64,000 bases of DNA. It comes from Okapia johnstoni. Lineage: Eukaryota > Chordata > Mammalia > Artiodactyla > Giraffidae. Under the pieces are notes generated by a model. It saw only the letters and a program-made list of their open reading frames with translations. It searched no databases and had not been told where the DNA came from. Numbering within the stretch: position 1 is the first letter of the stretch; each line of letters begins with the position of its first letter. A program made the translations under genes and the position numbers. Below are positions 10,323 through 20,824 of the stretch, piece after piece. The DNA lies in the NCBI GenBank assembly GCA_024291935.2, contig CM044309.1, positions 100,775,628 through 100,839,627 of the forward strand. Direction: 5' to 3'.

Positions 10323-10537
10323 GGTGCTGTGCTTAGTTGCTCAGACATGTCCAACTGTTTATGACCCCATGGACTGTAGCTCGCCAGGCTCCTCTGTCCA
10401 TGGGGATTGTCCAGGCAAGTATACTGGAGTGGGTTGCCATGCCCTCCTCCAGGGGATCTTCCCAACTTAGGAATCAAACCCAGGTCTCCCACACTGCAGG
10501 CGGATTCTTTACCGTCTGAGTTACCAGGGAAGCCCCT
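10323..10537 (-). mobile_element. Bov-tA SINE
   Basis: Antisense full-length copy, 'gctgtgcttagttgctcag' to 'gttaccagggaagcccc'. A 7-bp repeat, taaggac, at 10316-10322 and 10539-10545 may be its TSD. Confidence 0.9.
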
Positions 10538-10545
10538 ATAAGGAC

Positions 10546-11070
10546 TAGTTTTTGGTTAATCTCCAGGGCCAGTCGCTCCTCTGTTGGATAAGCGGTGGTT
10601 AAACCATTCCTTGGTGAAATACCTCACATTGTCATCTCAGCCTGTGACCACTAACTTCCCAAACTCTCACATTCATGAAATGGGGGAGGAGAGAGTCAGT
10701 TACTAGGAAATACTTCTGAGTACACTTAGGACTGCTGTCTCTTATCTTTTCAATCTAATTTCAGCCCTGGGCATGGATTTAAAATGAATTTCTTCTGGAG
10801 GTGGTCTTCAGATGCTTGGTGATTAATGCTCATGCTGTCCTGGGAGGCCATGGGCCACCTTGCATACTGCTGCTAATCTGGGCTCAGAGTGTGGTAGAAA
10901 TAGCCTGGCCCAGAAGCCTGGAGCAGATCCAGTTCCTTCGTTTGTTGGCATAAAAACCACCTGGGCAAATAACAAGCATTCTTACGCCTTGGTTTCCACA
11001 TCTTCCACAAAAACAAAGCTCCATAATACCTGCTTTGCCCACCTCACAAAACCTTTCTAAAGATCTCATG
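10546..11070. other. Unassigned DNA
   Basis: No repeat or gene recognised. Confidence 0.4.
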
Positions 11071-11085
11071 AAAGAATGGATGCAA

Positions 11086-11662
11086 GGGACTTCCCTGGTG
11101 GTCCAGTGATTAAGAATCCACCTTCCCACACAAGGGACACAGGTTCAATCCCTGGTCTGGGAAGATTCCACAGGTGCTGTTGGTTGCTGTTCAGTCTCTC
11201 AGTTGTGTCCAGCTCTTTGCGACCCCAGGGACTGCAGCACTCCAGGCTTCCCTGTCCTTCATCTCCTGGAGCTTGCTCAAACTCATGTCCATTGAGTTGG
11301 TGATGCCATCCAATCATCTCGTCCTTGTTCATCCCCTTCTCCTTCTGCCTTCAATATTTCCCAGCATCAGGGTCTTTTCTAATGTCAGCTCTTCACATCA
11401 GGTGGCCGAAGTATTGGAGCTTCAGCATCAATCCTTCCAATGAATATTCAGGACTGATTTCCTTTATATGTGAAGGAACAACTAAGCCCCTGGGCCACAT
11501 CTGTTTGGAGCCTGGGCTCCTAGAGCTTGTGCTCCACAACAAGAGATGCCCCTGCCCCATAACTAGACAGTAGCCCCAGCTTGCCACAAGAGGAAGCCCT
11601 TAGGCAGCAGTGAGGAACCAGTTTGGCCAGAAATAAATAAACTAATTAATAATAACAAAAAA
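11086..11662 (+). mobile_element. CHR-2-type SINE interrupted by BovB
   Basis: The head 'gggacttccctggtggtcc' to 'gggaagattccaca' (11088-11172) and the body from 'acaactaagcccctgggcc' to an A-rich tail (about 11478-11662) form one long CHR element. A perfect 15-bp TSD, AAAGAATGGATGCAA, at 11071-11085 and 11663-11677 brackets the whole. The middle is occupied by an antisense BovB fragment that does not belong to the SINE. Confidence 0.9.
11180..11467 (-). mobile_element. BovB 3'-end fragment inside a CHR SINE
   Basis: Antisense BovB 3' terminus: 'gttcagtctctcagttgtg', 'gggactgcagcactccagg', 'catgtccattgagttggtga', 'ttcaggactgatttccttta'. About 290 bp of the 3' UTR and ORF end were inserted (5' truncation). 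The exact edges are blurred because flanking SINE sequence has diverged. Confidence 0.88.
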
Positions 11663-11677
11663 AAAGAATGGATGCAA

Positions 11678-12433
11678 AAACTTTTAGAACCATACAGAAG
11701 GAGGTCCCAAGGTTACAGAGACCCTCTGAGTCTGCCCCTCAATGAAAAGGGTCAGCTTGGCGGGGCGAGTCCTTGACCTAGACTCAATTAGGATCAAAGT
11801 GTCCTGGCTGGGGTTCCATCCAGATACTGCTGGCTCCTCCATGATTAAACAGATAGTGGCTCTGACTCCCACAGCTTCCCCAAGGCAAAGCTGGCCTTTG
11901 GCTCAGTGGGGCTCAAGGCAAGAAGGAGTGGGGCCCCTCCTCCACTCGGGCCTCCCACCGGCCCCCGGGGGACGTAGGGGTGAGGGATCCGCAGGTGTAG
12001 CTACTTATTTGGGGGAACATCCAGGATATGGGAAGCCAGAGAAATCAAGGGAAGAGGGCTCAGGACATGGACCAGGAAACCTGTGTGGCTGAGCTGACTC
12101 AGGAAGTAAATGTAGAGAAGCGAAACAAAATGACTGCCAAGTTCAGTGCAAAGTACATTTGGAGGTTTACCCTGTACTCCTGGACTCAGACTCCAGAAAC
12201 CTGGCTTGGCTCCTTACTCCCGGGTTCTTGGGCAAGTCGTGTCTCCTCCTCAGGCTTCTATAAATCTATAAACTGACAGGGTTGGACCAGAATCCCACTT
12301 CTCGAATGGGTACATTCAGCCATGGCCTACTCAATAGTGAAAAGCTACAAGCTACTTATCTTCCTGGAATGCCAACTTTACATGAAGGTTGGGAGGGACT
12401 ATTTTTTATCTTTAATTAGTCTTACGAGATATA
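11678..12433. other. Unassigned DNA with a possible MIR remnant
   Basis: Mostly unrecognised. Near 12190-12290, 'ccagaaacctggcttggctc' and 'cttgggcaagtcgtgtctcc' follow MIR order weakly. Confidence 0.35.
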
Positions 12434-12648
12434 GGGGCTTCCCAAGTGGCGCTAGTGGTAAAGAACCTGCCTGCCAATGCAGGAGACATAAGAGATGCAG
12501 GTTGGATCCCTGGGTTGGGAAGATTCTCTGGAGATTCCACAGCAACCCGTTCCAGTATTCTTGTCTCCTCTTGCATGGACAGAGGAGCCTTTGCAACAGT
12601 CCATAGTGTCACAAAGAGTGGGACATGACTGAAGCGACTGAGCACACA
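12434..12648 (+). mobile_element. Bov-tA SINE (variant head)
   Basis: Sense copy with the 'caagtggcgctagtggtaaag' style head (a recognised Bov-tA subtype that also carries 'aggagacataagagatgc'), junction 'gggttgggaagattctctgg' and a Bov-A end 'actgaagcgactgagcac'. A CTCC block near 12565-12575 replaces the usual motif. Confidence 0.88.
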
Positions 12649-12649
12649 C

Positions 12650-12912
12650 GTATGTGATATAATTCATATCACATACAATCCACCCTTCTAAAGCATACAA
12701 TTCAATAGTTTTAATATATTCCTGAGTTGTGCAACCATCACACAATCAATTTTAGATCATTTCCATCACTGGAAAAAAGAAACCCTACCCTTCAGCCATC
12801 TCCTCCATGTCCTCCAGCTTTGGGAGCCCTGGACAACCACTAATTTACTTTCTGTCTCCATAGATTTACCTATTCTGGGCATTCCCTGTAAGTGGAATTA
12901 ATATATGGTCTT
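12650..12912 (+). repeat. Ancient L1M-associated dispersed sequence
   Basis: 'gatataattcatatcacat', 'gttgtgcaaccatcacac', 'caaccactaatttactttct' and 'tagatttacctattctgggc' follow a very common mammalian dispersed consensus I associate with old L1 elements. The family label is uncertain. Confidence 0.5.
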
Positions 12913-13392
12913 GGGAGGATAATTTTTATATGAAAACAAAACAGCTATGTTATAAAAAGCAAGCAAAAAATTACATTAATGTTTAAGTTGCAGAAGATAA
13001 TTCAAAACAATTTCCCTTGTATCTGGCAGCTTCACGGTAAATCTGTCTCCATGGACAGTGATTCATGGTGCTCTGCCCCTAGGGCCACTTGGTGGAAATT
13101 CTGGGGAGCACTGGACAAAATGATCATTTATTCCCATCTTTGCTCCAATGTTTAGAAGACAGTAAGACCCAGCCTGATAAACCTACAGAGACTTTTTTTC
13201 CAGGAGAAATTGTTAGGAACTGTTACCAGTTCCTCTTTCATCTCCTTATCTGTCCATCTTATCTCTACCCAGAGGTCTGCATTTAGAATAACTGAAAAGA
13301 ATAATAGGTTATACCAATGTGGCAGATTTCTGTATGAAAGACTGATGGACTGGCATGCCCACGCACCCCATACATTCCCCCAGCTCTTGGGA
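12913..13392. other. Unassigned DNA
   Basis: No repeat, RNA or exon recognised. Confidence 0.4.
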
Positions 13393-13403
13393 AGGAGCTT
13401 CTT

Positions 13404-13623
13404 ATTTTTAAATTAAAAAATGTATATTTCAATGTTTATATGGTTGCATTGGGTCTTAGTTGTGTACCATGGGATCTTTCATTGTGGCACATGGACTTAC
13501 AGGCTTAGTTGCTCCACAGTATGTAGGATGTGGGATCTTAGTTCCCTGACCAGGGATCGAACTGGGATCCCCTGCATTGCAAGGCAGATTCTTAACCACT
13601 AGATCACCAGGGAAGTCCTAAGC
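13404..13623 (-). mobile_element. CHR-type SINE with TSD
   Basis: Antisense: A/T-rich tail, 'ggttgcattgggtcttag', 'gaccagggatcgaactggg', 'ggcagattcttaaccactag', head 'caccagggaagtcc'. TSD aggagcttctt / aggaacttctt (one mismatch) at 13393-13403 and 13624-13634. Confidence 0.88.
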
Positions 13624-13734
13624 AGGAACTTCTTGCTCTGTTTTATTCATGGACACCTTTCCAGTGTCCAGGGAAATGACAAAATATTGTAGGGGATCAA
13701 TAAATATTTGCTGTAAGAAAGAAATGAGAGAAAA

Positions 13735-13790
13735 GAGGAAGGAATTAAAGGAGGGAAGGAAGGAAGAAAAAGAGGGAAGGAACGTGGGAG
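13735..13790 (+). repeat. GGAA/GAAA purine-rich tract
   Basis: Imperfect GGAA and GAGGAA repeats about 55 bp long, just upstream of the BovB block. Confidence 0.7.
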
Positions 13791-13817
13791 GCTGGGCGGG
13801 CCTTGGTTAACATGGTT

Positions 13818-15003
13818 GATCAGTTCAGTTCAGTTGCTCAGTCATGTCCGACTCTTTGTGACCCCATGGACTGCAGCACGCCAAGCTTCCCTGTCCTTCA
13901 CATTTACCGGAGCTTGCTCAAACTCATGTCCATTAAGTCGGTGATGCCATCCAACCATCTTATCCTCTGTCGTCCCCTTCTCCTCCTGCCCTCAATCTTT
14001 CCCAGCATCAGGGTCTTTTCAAATGAGTCAGTTCTTTGCATCAGGTGGCCAAACTATTGAAGTCTCAGCTTCAGCATCAGTCCTTCCAAAGAATATTCAG
14101 GACTGATCTCCTTTAAGATGGACTGGTTGGATCTCCTTGCAGTCCAAGGGACTCTCAAGAGTCTTCTCCAACACTGCAGTTCAAAAGCATCAATTCTTCG
14201 GCACTCAGCTTTCTTTATACTCCAACTCTCACATCCATACATGACTACTGGAAAAACCATAGCTTTGACAAGATGGATCTTTGTTGGCAAAGTAATATCT
14301 CTACTTTTTAATATGCTGTCTAGGTTGGTCATAGCTTTTCTTCCAAGGAGCAAGCGTCTTTTAATTTCATGGCTGCAGTCACCATCTGCAGTGATTTTGG
14401 AGCCCCCCAAAATAAAGTCAGCCACTGTTTCCACTGTTTCCCCATCTATTGGCCATGAAGTGATGGGACCAGATGCCATGATCTTAGTTTTCTGAATGTT
14501 GACTTTTAAGACACCTTTTTCACTCTCCTCTTCATTCATCAAGAGGCTCTTTAGTTCTTCTTCACTTTCTGCCATAAGGGGGGTGTCATCTGCATTTCTG
14601 AGGTTATTGATATTTCTCCTGGCAATCTGGATTCCAGCTTGTGCTTCATCCAGCCTGGCATTACGCATGATATACTCTGCATATAAGTTAAATAAGCAGG
14701 GTGACAATATACAGCCTTGACATACTCCTTTCCCAATTTGGAACCAGTATGTTATTCCATGTTCAGTTCTAACTGTTGCTTCCTGACTTGCATACAGATT
14801 TACCAGGGGGCAGGTAAGGTGTTCTGGTATTCCTATCTCTTGAAGAATTTCAAGAGATCTCCTTGCAGTCCAAGGGACTCTCAAGAGTTTTCTCCAACAC
14901 CACAGTTTGAAAGCACCAAGTCTTTGGCACTCAGCCTTCTTTATGGTCTAACTCTCACATTCATACATGACTACTGAAAAAACCATAGCTTTGACTATAT
15001 GGA
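13818..15003 (-). mobile_element. BovB LINE, 5'-truncated, with internal duplication
   Basis: Antisense BovB reading from its 3' end ('gttcagttcagttgctcagt') into the reverse transcriptase domain. At about 14857 the expected upstream sequence is replaced by a second copy of a more 3' segment: 14857-15003 repeats 14131-14276 in the same orientation. The element therefore carries either a partial tandem duplication or a second fragment joined end to end. No TSD was identified at the outer limits. Confidence 0.9.
14054..14884 (-). pseudogene. Decayed BovB reverse transcriptase ORF fragment
   Basis: A 276-codon open frame from the BovB RT through the C-terminal region. Visible motifs are GVCQGCILSPCLFNLY (about residues 53-68) and the catalytic box NADD at residues 97-100. 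The family motif is YADD, so the Tyr is replaced by Asn. Its first ten residues (WTARRS) come from the duplicated downstream segment, so the open start is a junction artefact. The N-terminal endonuclease and fingers are missing. It is not expected to make an active enzyme. Confidence 0.85.
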
Positions 15004-15807
15004 CAGATGAAACAGAGAAGTGACTTGGGTTTTCCTCAGGGGTGGACTCTGAGAGGGGCTCAGGAAAGCAGACAGGCAGTTGCACCTTCTGCACCCAGGT
15101 CAGTATGGTCTAATAAGGAGTTTCTTTCCAAAGTCAAGTCCTGATTCAACTCATGAAGGACAAATAACCCCAGGATCCTGCCTTACAGATATGGTCAGGG
15201 AAGCAGTTCAGGGTGATTTCAGCACAAAGAACCAACCACTCATCAGAAATAGTGGCAAAGAAATATTGAAGGTGGCTCACTAGGGCCACCAAGGCCATAG
15301 GAAAGTGGGCAGTGAGCTTCTGTGCACTTGACCTGTCCTGGTTGCCTGGATCCCTGGCTACTTAGACCTCAAGGCTCTAAAGACAAGAAATGAATGAAGT
15401 AAGGTTTTAAGCAACATAAAATCTATCATTTTAGTTACAGTGATTATTGTTCTTACCACCAAACCAATGAAGCAAAGAAATAGAAGACCATTCTTTCCTT
15501 TTGTATCACTCAGCTGTTGCTAGATTAGGCTGTGTAACAAATGTCCTCCCAAATCTGAGTCTTACAAGAACAGGTTTATCTCTTGATCCCATTTCACATC
15601 TTCTATGAGTCAGTCACATGTTTTCTTCCATCCCTCTCTGGGACAAGCTGGTCTTGTGGTAGAGAAAGAAAGAACCAGAGGACCTGCAGACATGCAATGA
15701 CTCACAAGCGGTAAATGCCGCTTTTACTTCCATCTCACTGGCCAGTGGAAGTCATCTGCCCAAGCCAATGTCAATGAGGCAGAGGAAAACAATCCACTCA
15801 CAAGAAG
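15004..15807. other. Unassigned DNA
   Basis: No confident repeat. A stretch near 15505-15610 ('cactcagctgttgct', 'ctgtgtaacaaatgtcctcc') resembles an old, widely dispersed mammalian repeat that I cannot name. Confidence 0.35.
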
Positions 15808-16012
15808 GTGCATGCATGCTCAATTGTGTCTGACTCCTTGTGACCCCATGGACTGTAGCCCACAAGGTTCCTCTGTCCATGAAATCTTCCAGGCCAGAAT
15901 ACTGGAGCAGGTTTCCATTTTCTTCTCCAGGGGATCTTCCTGACCCAGGGATCGAACTCACATGTCTTATGTCTCCTGCTTTAGCAGCATATTCTTTAGC
16001 ACCGAGCCATGG
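15808..16012 (-). mobile_element. Bov-tA SINE
   Basis: Antisense copy from 'gtgcatgcatgctcaattgt' to 'ttctttagcaccgagccatg'. The terminal head is diverged and lacks the usual 'gggaagccc' edge. Confidence 0.85.
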
Positions 16013-16249
16013 CAGCAAATAATTGCAAATAACATATGGTCTACCACAGTCCAAGTTTTGCCAGAAAGACTAGGCTGAACCTCTTGAAGGCCAGAATTAA
16101 GCCATTTTTTTCCTGCTCGTGTCTAGCAGAGTCTGGTTACAATAGAGTGTTCAAGAATGAAAGGATGGTGCCAATGTTTAAAGATGGAAAATAAGAAGGA
16201 CATTGCCAAGCCTAGAGATCAGACATTCTGACATCAGCCTTCTATCTTT

Positions 16250-16370
16250 TTTTTTTCCCTTGCCCGTGCCAAACAGCATACAGAATCTTAGTTCCCCAAC
16301 TAGGGATAGAACCCATATCTCCTGAAGTAGGAGGATGGAGTCTTAATCACTGGACCAACAGGGAAGTCCC
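16250..16370 (-). mobile_element. CHR-type SINE with TSD
   Basis: Short antisense copy: T-run, 'cttagttccccaactaggga', 'gagtcttaatcactggacc', 'aacagggaagtccc'. TSD agccttctatcttt / agccttttatcttt (one mismatch in 14) at 16236-16249 and 16371-16384. Confidence 0.88.
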
Positions 16371-16428
16371 AGCCTTTTATCTTTCCATTACTGCATCATC
16401 CTGAAATGCAGCTGCCTAAAAAACTTTG

Positions 16429-16591
16429 AGAGAGTCAGACACGACTGAGCGACTTCACTTTCACGCATTGGAGAAGGAACTGGCAACCCACTCCAGTGTT
16501 CTTGCCTGGAGAATCCCAGGGACGGGCAGCCTGGTGGGCTGCTGTCTATGAGGTCACACAGAGTCAGACATGACTGAAGCGACTTAGCAGA
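16429..16591 (+). mobile_element. Bov-A2 SINE, partial dimer
   Basis: Sense orientation: end of the first Bov-A unit ('gacacgactgagcgacttc'), the 'actttcacgcattggagaag' linker typical of Bov-A2, then the complete second unit ('gagaatcccagggacggg' to 'gactgaagcgacttagcag'). Confidence 0.88.
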
Positions 16592-16744
16592 AAAATCTTT
16601 GACCTTGCACATGGCAGTAACTTTGCTTTTCAGAAATCATTCTTGCCTCATATCAAGACAACAAAACCAACTCTTGACTAAGGACTTTGAAGATGAAGAG
16701 GAGTGAGTGAGATTGTAGGGGGTGGTGATGGTGGTATTAAACCA

Positions 16745-16859
16745 GGAAGCATAGTACTTTTGACTTATAACATGCTTTTGCATACATTATCTCATTTGAC
16801 CTCCCCAGAGCCTGGTGAGAAAGCAAAGTCTATTTAGGCTGTTTCATGATGAAGAAACA
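16745..16859 (+). repeat. MIR fragment, host of a SINE nest
   Basis: 'cttttgcatacattatctca', 'tttgacctccccagagcctg' and 'tgatgaagaaaca' follow MIR order. The sequence stops abruptly at the Bov-tA head at 16860. Confidence 0.55.
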
Positions 16860-17158
16860 GGCTTCCCAGGTGGTGGTGCTGCTGCTTCTGCTGCTAAGTC
16901 GCTTCAGTCGTGTCCAACTCTGTGCGACCCCATAGACGGCAGCCCACCAGGCTCCCCCGTCCCTGGGATTCTCCAGGCAAGAATACTGGTGCTAGTGGTG
17001 AACAAAAAACAACCTGCCGGTATAAGAAACATACAAGACACGTGTTTGATCTGTAGGCTGGGAAGATCCCCTGGAGGAGAACATGGCAATCTACTCCAGT
17101 TTTGCTTGGAGAATCCCGTGGGCAGAGGACACTGGCAGGCTATCGTCCATAGGGTGGC
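16860..17158 (+). mobile_element. Bov-tA SINE split by a Bov-A2 fragment
   Basis: The head 'ggcttcccaggtggtg' (16860-16875) is separated by 112 bp from its continuation 'ggtgctagtggtgaac' (from 16988), which leads through 'ggctgggaagatcccctgg' to the Bov-A end. The split point shows a short overlap of GGTG on both sides, consistent with a small target duplication of the inner insert. The copy is diverged. Confidence 0.88.
16876..16987 (-). mobile_element. Bov-A2 monomer inserted in Bov-tA
   Basis: Antisense Bov-A2 unit: 'gctgctgctaagtcgcttc', 'gaccccatagacggcagccc', 'ggcaagaatact'. It lies wholly within the tRNA head of the surrounding Bov-tA. Confidence 0.88.
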
Positions 17159-18160
17159 TTGACCTCAGTTATGCTAATGCACACAGGTAACTGTCCTGGT
17201 TACTGGGGCAGAGGCACTCAGGGACCCACAGGGTGAGGAACAACGTGAGAGCTGTGTTCCCACGGCATTAGCACCATGTCCGTGCTCCACGCGAGAACTC
17301 TCTCTCTCTACTGGCCACAAAAGGAGCCTTGGAGGGTGAGGGATAAATCATGCCAGGGTACTTGCAGGTCTGAGTGTGGGCTGTTCAAAGAGGTGCTAGG
17401 AGCAAGTCAAGACTGTGCACGGCCCTCCCACCTTGGTCCCAGAGACCCCATTGCCAGGCAACTTAAAGGTCATCCATTGAACAGTTCATCTCACATTACA
17501 TCTGACATGTGGCATGGGGATGGCTGGGCACAGTGCCCGCCCAGAGGGACTCACGGGGTGGAGGGGACAGACACACAGGATGTGAGTGTAATGGGATGGG
17601 TATGGTGGATGATTGCATAGAAATGTGAGCGCTTGAGCTGGACCAGTGGCAGGGAGGAGGGATGCTCGAGGAGGGAGGAGGCAGAAGCGGATACCTGAGG
17701 AGCAGGGAGAGGCCTCCCTAGACAGGGTCAGCTCAGCAAAGTCAGAGGCAAGAGCCCGTGCGGGGAGTGTTGAGCCTGGGACGAGCCACTCTGAGCCCTG
17801 AGCAGAGAGCAGATAAGGGGTCCAAGAGGCGTGCAGGGCTGGGCCTGGGGAGTTTATAGGAGCAGTCTTCATTCTGCCGGGATGGGGAACAAGTGAGGCA
17901 GGCCCGGCCACATAGTTAGGGGCCCAGCGCAAAATGAAGATGGAAGGCCCCTTGTTTACAGGGTGTAGGGAATTTCAAGACAGCAGCGAGAGTGTATTAC
18001 TCCAAGTCCACCATTCTGCATGTGAAGGCCCTGGGTGACGCCCAGGCTGCAGCCCTGGGCAGCTGGCCGGAGGTGCGGCATTCAGCCCCACCAGCTGACA
18101 GTTTCCAGCCTTGGCCAGGAAAAGCCTTGTGCTTGTATATCTTTGTATTATTGCTACTTT
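17159..18160. other. Unassigned, moderately GC-rich DNA
   Basis: No repeat recognised. Two opposite 114- and 148-codon open frames overlap near 17486-17620. Neither shows a family resemblance or splice context, and mutual overlap argues for chance. Confidence 0.4.
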
Positions 18161-18161
18161 A

Positions 18162-18500
18162 TAGGCACACCTTCATTTTTTTAGGTTTCATTTTATTTTG
18201 CTTCACAGATAATGTGGGTTTTTTCTTTTTTTTTTTTTTTTTTGCTAATTGAAAGCTTGTGGCAATCCTGTGATGTCAGGTGATAGTCAGCATTTTTTAG
18301 TAATAAAGGAATTTGTAATTAAGATATGTACATTCTTTTTTAGACATAACACTATTGCACACTTAATAGACTACAGTGTAGTGTAATCATAACTTTATAT
18401 GCACTGGGAGACCAGAAAAATTGTATGACTTGCTTTATTGCAATATTCGCTTTATTGTGGTGTCTGGAACCAAATTTACAAGATCTCCAAGGTGTGCCTG
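18162..18500 (+). mobile_element. Tigger1-type DNA transposon, internally deleted
   Basis: The left terminus 'taggcacaccttcatttt' and right terminus 'ccaaggtgtgcctg' form the Tigger1 terminal inverted repeats, flanked by TA at 18160-18161 and 18501-18502. About 80 bp of left end ('aattgaaagcttgtggcaat') is joined directly to the right end ('agcattttttagtaataaag', 'cacacttaatagactacag', 'ctttattgcaatattcgc'). All transposase coding sequence is gone. A long T-run (about 18224-18243) has expanded in the left arm. Confidence 0.88.
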
Positions 18501-18502
18501 TA

Positions 18503-18903
18503 GTTTTTCTTCAAGTATAACATTTTAAAATATAGTTTTTAATCTTTATGAGATGTTGACAATGTTTAAAATGTTATATGCCATTAAATACACAAATTAT
18601 TCAACTAACAGAAACATTTCAGAGACAACTTTTCCAGAATCTCCCTTCTACAGATAGGAATAGCTGTGGAGAAAACCGTCTGGGTCCCCCTGCGGGCGGC
18701 AGGCAACTCACTGCTGGGGTCAGAAAACAGGGCAGCAGCACCTAAGGCTTGAGTTCTGAGCACAATGGTCTCCTTCCACATGTTTTTCATCAAAGTCAGT
18801 CAAATTTAACTCTGAAACTCCCTAAGAACTTCTCTCACTATATCCCTAGGAGACAGCAGAGTTAGAGAGAAGAAAAGAAATTGTATTTTAAAAGGATCAG
18901 TGA
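18503..18903. other. Unassigned AT-rich DNA
   Basis: No repeat or gene recognised. Confidence 0.4.
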
Positions 18904-19000
18904 GGGACTTCCCTAATGGTCTAGTGGTTAAGATTCTGCGCTTTCCACTGCATGGGTCACGGGTTTGATCCCTGTTGGGGAACTTAAGCGCCTGCATGCT
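18904..19000 (+). mobile_element. CHR-type SINE head
   Basis: Sense: 'gggacttccctaatggtcta', 'gtggttaagattctgcgctt', 'cgggtttgatccctgttggg', then it fades into unrelated sequence at about 19000. The A-rich tail is not seen. Confidence 0.82.
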
Positions 19001-19654
19001 GAACCAGTTTGCCCCTGTGAACCCACTGCCCTGGAGTTTACCTGTGACCTTTGACTTTTGATGATGACCAGGGGTGGGACTCCCAGTGACGCTCTTGAGC
19101 TTAGCCCCGCCCCACTGCACACCAGCCGATGGCTTTAGTTGCCGCAACAACGCAACCTGCTTCCCCTAACACAGCTTCAAACTTTTCCATCCCTAAACCA
19201 TATTTTACTTTTAAACTAGCCACAGAGTGTCCTGCAGCACAGAAAAGGGGATTTTCTCCTTCGATTAGAGGGAAGAGTGAATGGGGAAGGAAATTGTGTA
19301 AAGGGAACAACCAGGAACTCCCGGTTTTGAGCAGGTTGGAAGGAGACTCTCACCTCTCTTCTGCAGTGAGCCCTTGCCAGGGAGTGACTGCCACAAACCA
19401 CAGACACAGTGGAAATCTCCAGAAAGGTGAGAGTCTCCGAAACTCCTCCAGAGCAAGATATGGGCCCCGGGAACACCCCGGGAACATCCCGAGAACTGTC
19501 GCCTGGGCCCTGAAGGTTATTCACTAACGAAGAATCTTAATTCCAACTGAAGGTAGTCACTGAACCTGCAGAAGGAGAGAATAACACGAAGCTTTTCCAA
19601 AACAGAATTCACCACAAAATGCTTTTATTCAAGGAGTTCTAAGGGAGTAACTAT
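19001..19654. other. Unassigned DNA with GC-box-like motif
   Basis: No family recognised. 'agccccgccccac' near 19100 resembles a GC box, and a repeated 'ccccgggaac' / 'cccgggaacat' pattern lies at about 19463-19492. Overlapping open frames occur on both strands without splice support. An LTR origin is possible but not shown. Confidence 0.35.
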
Positions 19655-19872
19655 GGGCTTCCAAGTTGGCGCTACTGGTAAAGAACCTGCCTGCCAATGC
19701 AGGAGACCTAAGAGATGCAGGTTCGATCCCTGGGTGGGGAAGATTCCCCAGAGGAGGGTGTGGCAACCCACTCCAGTATTCTTGCCTGGAGAATCCCATG
19801 GAAAGAGGAGCCTGGCAGGCTACAGTACACGGGGTTGTGAAGAGTCTGAAATGACTGAAGAGACTTAGCACT
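19655..19872 (+). mobile_element. Bov-tA SINE
   Basis: Sense copy of the same head subtype as the one near 12.4 kb ('ccaagttggcgctactggta', 'aggagacctaagagatgcag'), complete through 'actgaagagacttagcac'. Confidence 0.9.
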
Positions 19873-20824
19873 CACAGCATGCACACGGGAGTGGCTCCCT
19901 CAAGCCATTGCTCTAGGGATGTGAGCAAATGGAAAAGGCACAGCTCCCAGGCTTAGGAGGGGACAAGTCAAGACCATGCTGCCACCATGTTGAGGGAGCC
20001 AGACACACGACCCCAGGCAGTCAACCAAGGGAGGTGGAGTAAGGAGCCTTCCCCTTCCTTCCCTCTCCCTTCTTTCTGAGTACACGCTCCTGGGTCTTTC
20101 CCTGGCTTTACCACAGCATCGGTCACAGAGGCTTGGGTGGGGGGAGGCCCCAGCCCCTCACATGGCCCAGACGCCTGACCCCATTCCCAGCCAGGTCCGA
20201 GACCAGGAGGAGGGATTCTGAGGGTTTTTGTTTGTTTGTTTTCCTTGTGACTGTACTTTCTATCATCAAATGGAATTTTTCAAAGCGGTCATTCTCATTG
20301 TTTTAAAGGATGAAATTTATGGTTTGAAAGTAATGGCTGCCGACCTCATAAAATGAGCTTTAATATCACCACAGACATCCTCACAATTGGCCAAATCCCC
20401 AAGACCCCTATGAAGAGTGAATTGCCCTAGGCAGAAAAGGATTAAATTCACTGAACATCATAAAAATACACAATGAGCTCCACATCCTTTCTCATTTTCC
20501 AGTGACAGTCATGCTGGGCAGGGGTCCTTTGGTCACGAGCTCCTGTCCCCTCACCTCCCAGGGTCCGCATGCTGCCCTCCACACCGACCACATGACCTTG
20601 TCTTCTATCCCTTGTCTCGGCCCCTGACATCAGTGTGGACCTGCTCCAGCCCTACACAGTCAGTGTGTTTTCTTGGATCCTGAAAAACCAGATGAATCCA
20701 GAATTTGTTTCTAGACCTTAGGCATATGGACTCAATAATATAGGCCAATTAAAGGCTTATGCTCACCTTAATCTGTGAGATATGTGAAAAATCTCTTTAT
20801 AGACTGTATTCTGCTTTATAGACT
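19873..20824. other. Unassigned DNA
   Basis: No repeat recognised apart from a short TTTG run near 20227-20242. No exon could be supported. Confidence 0.4.

Noticed and set aside
17486..17932. 148-codon minus frame
   Set aside because: It overlaps a 114-codon plus frame, lacks splice signals and resembles no known protein.
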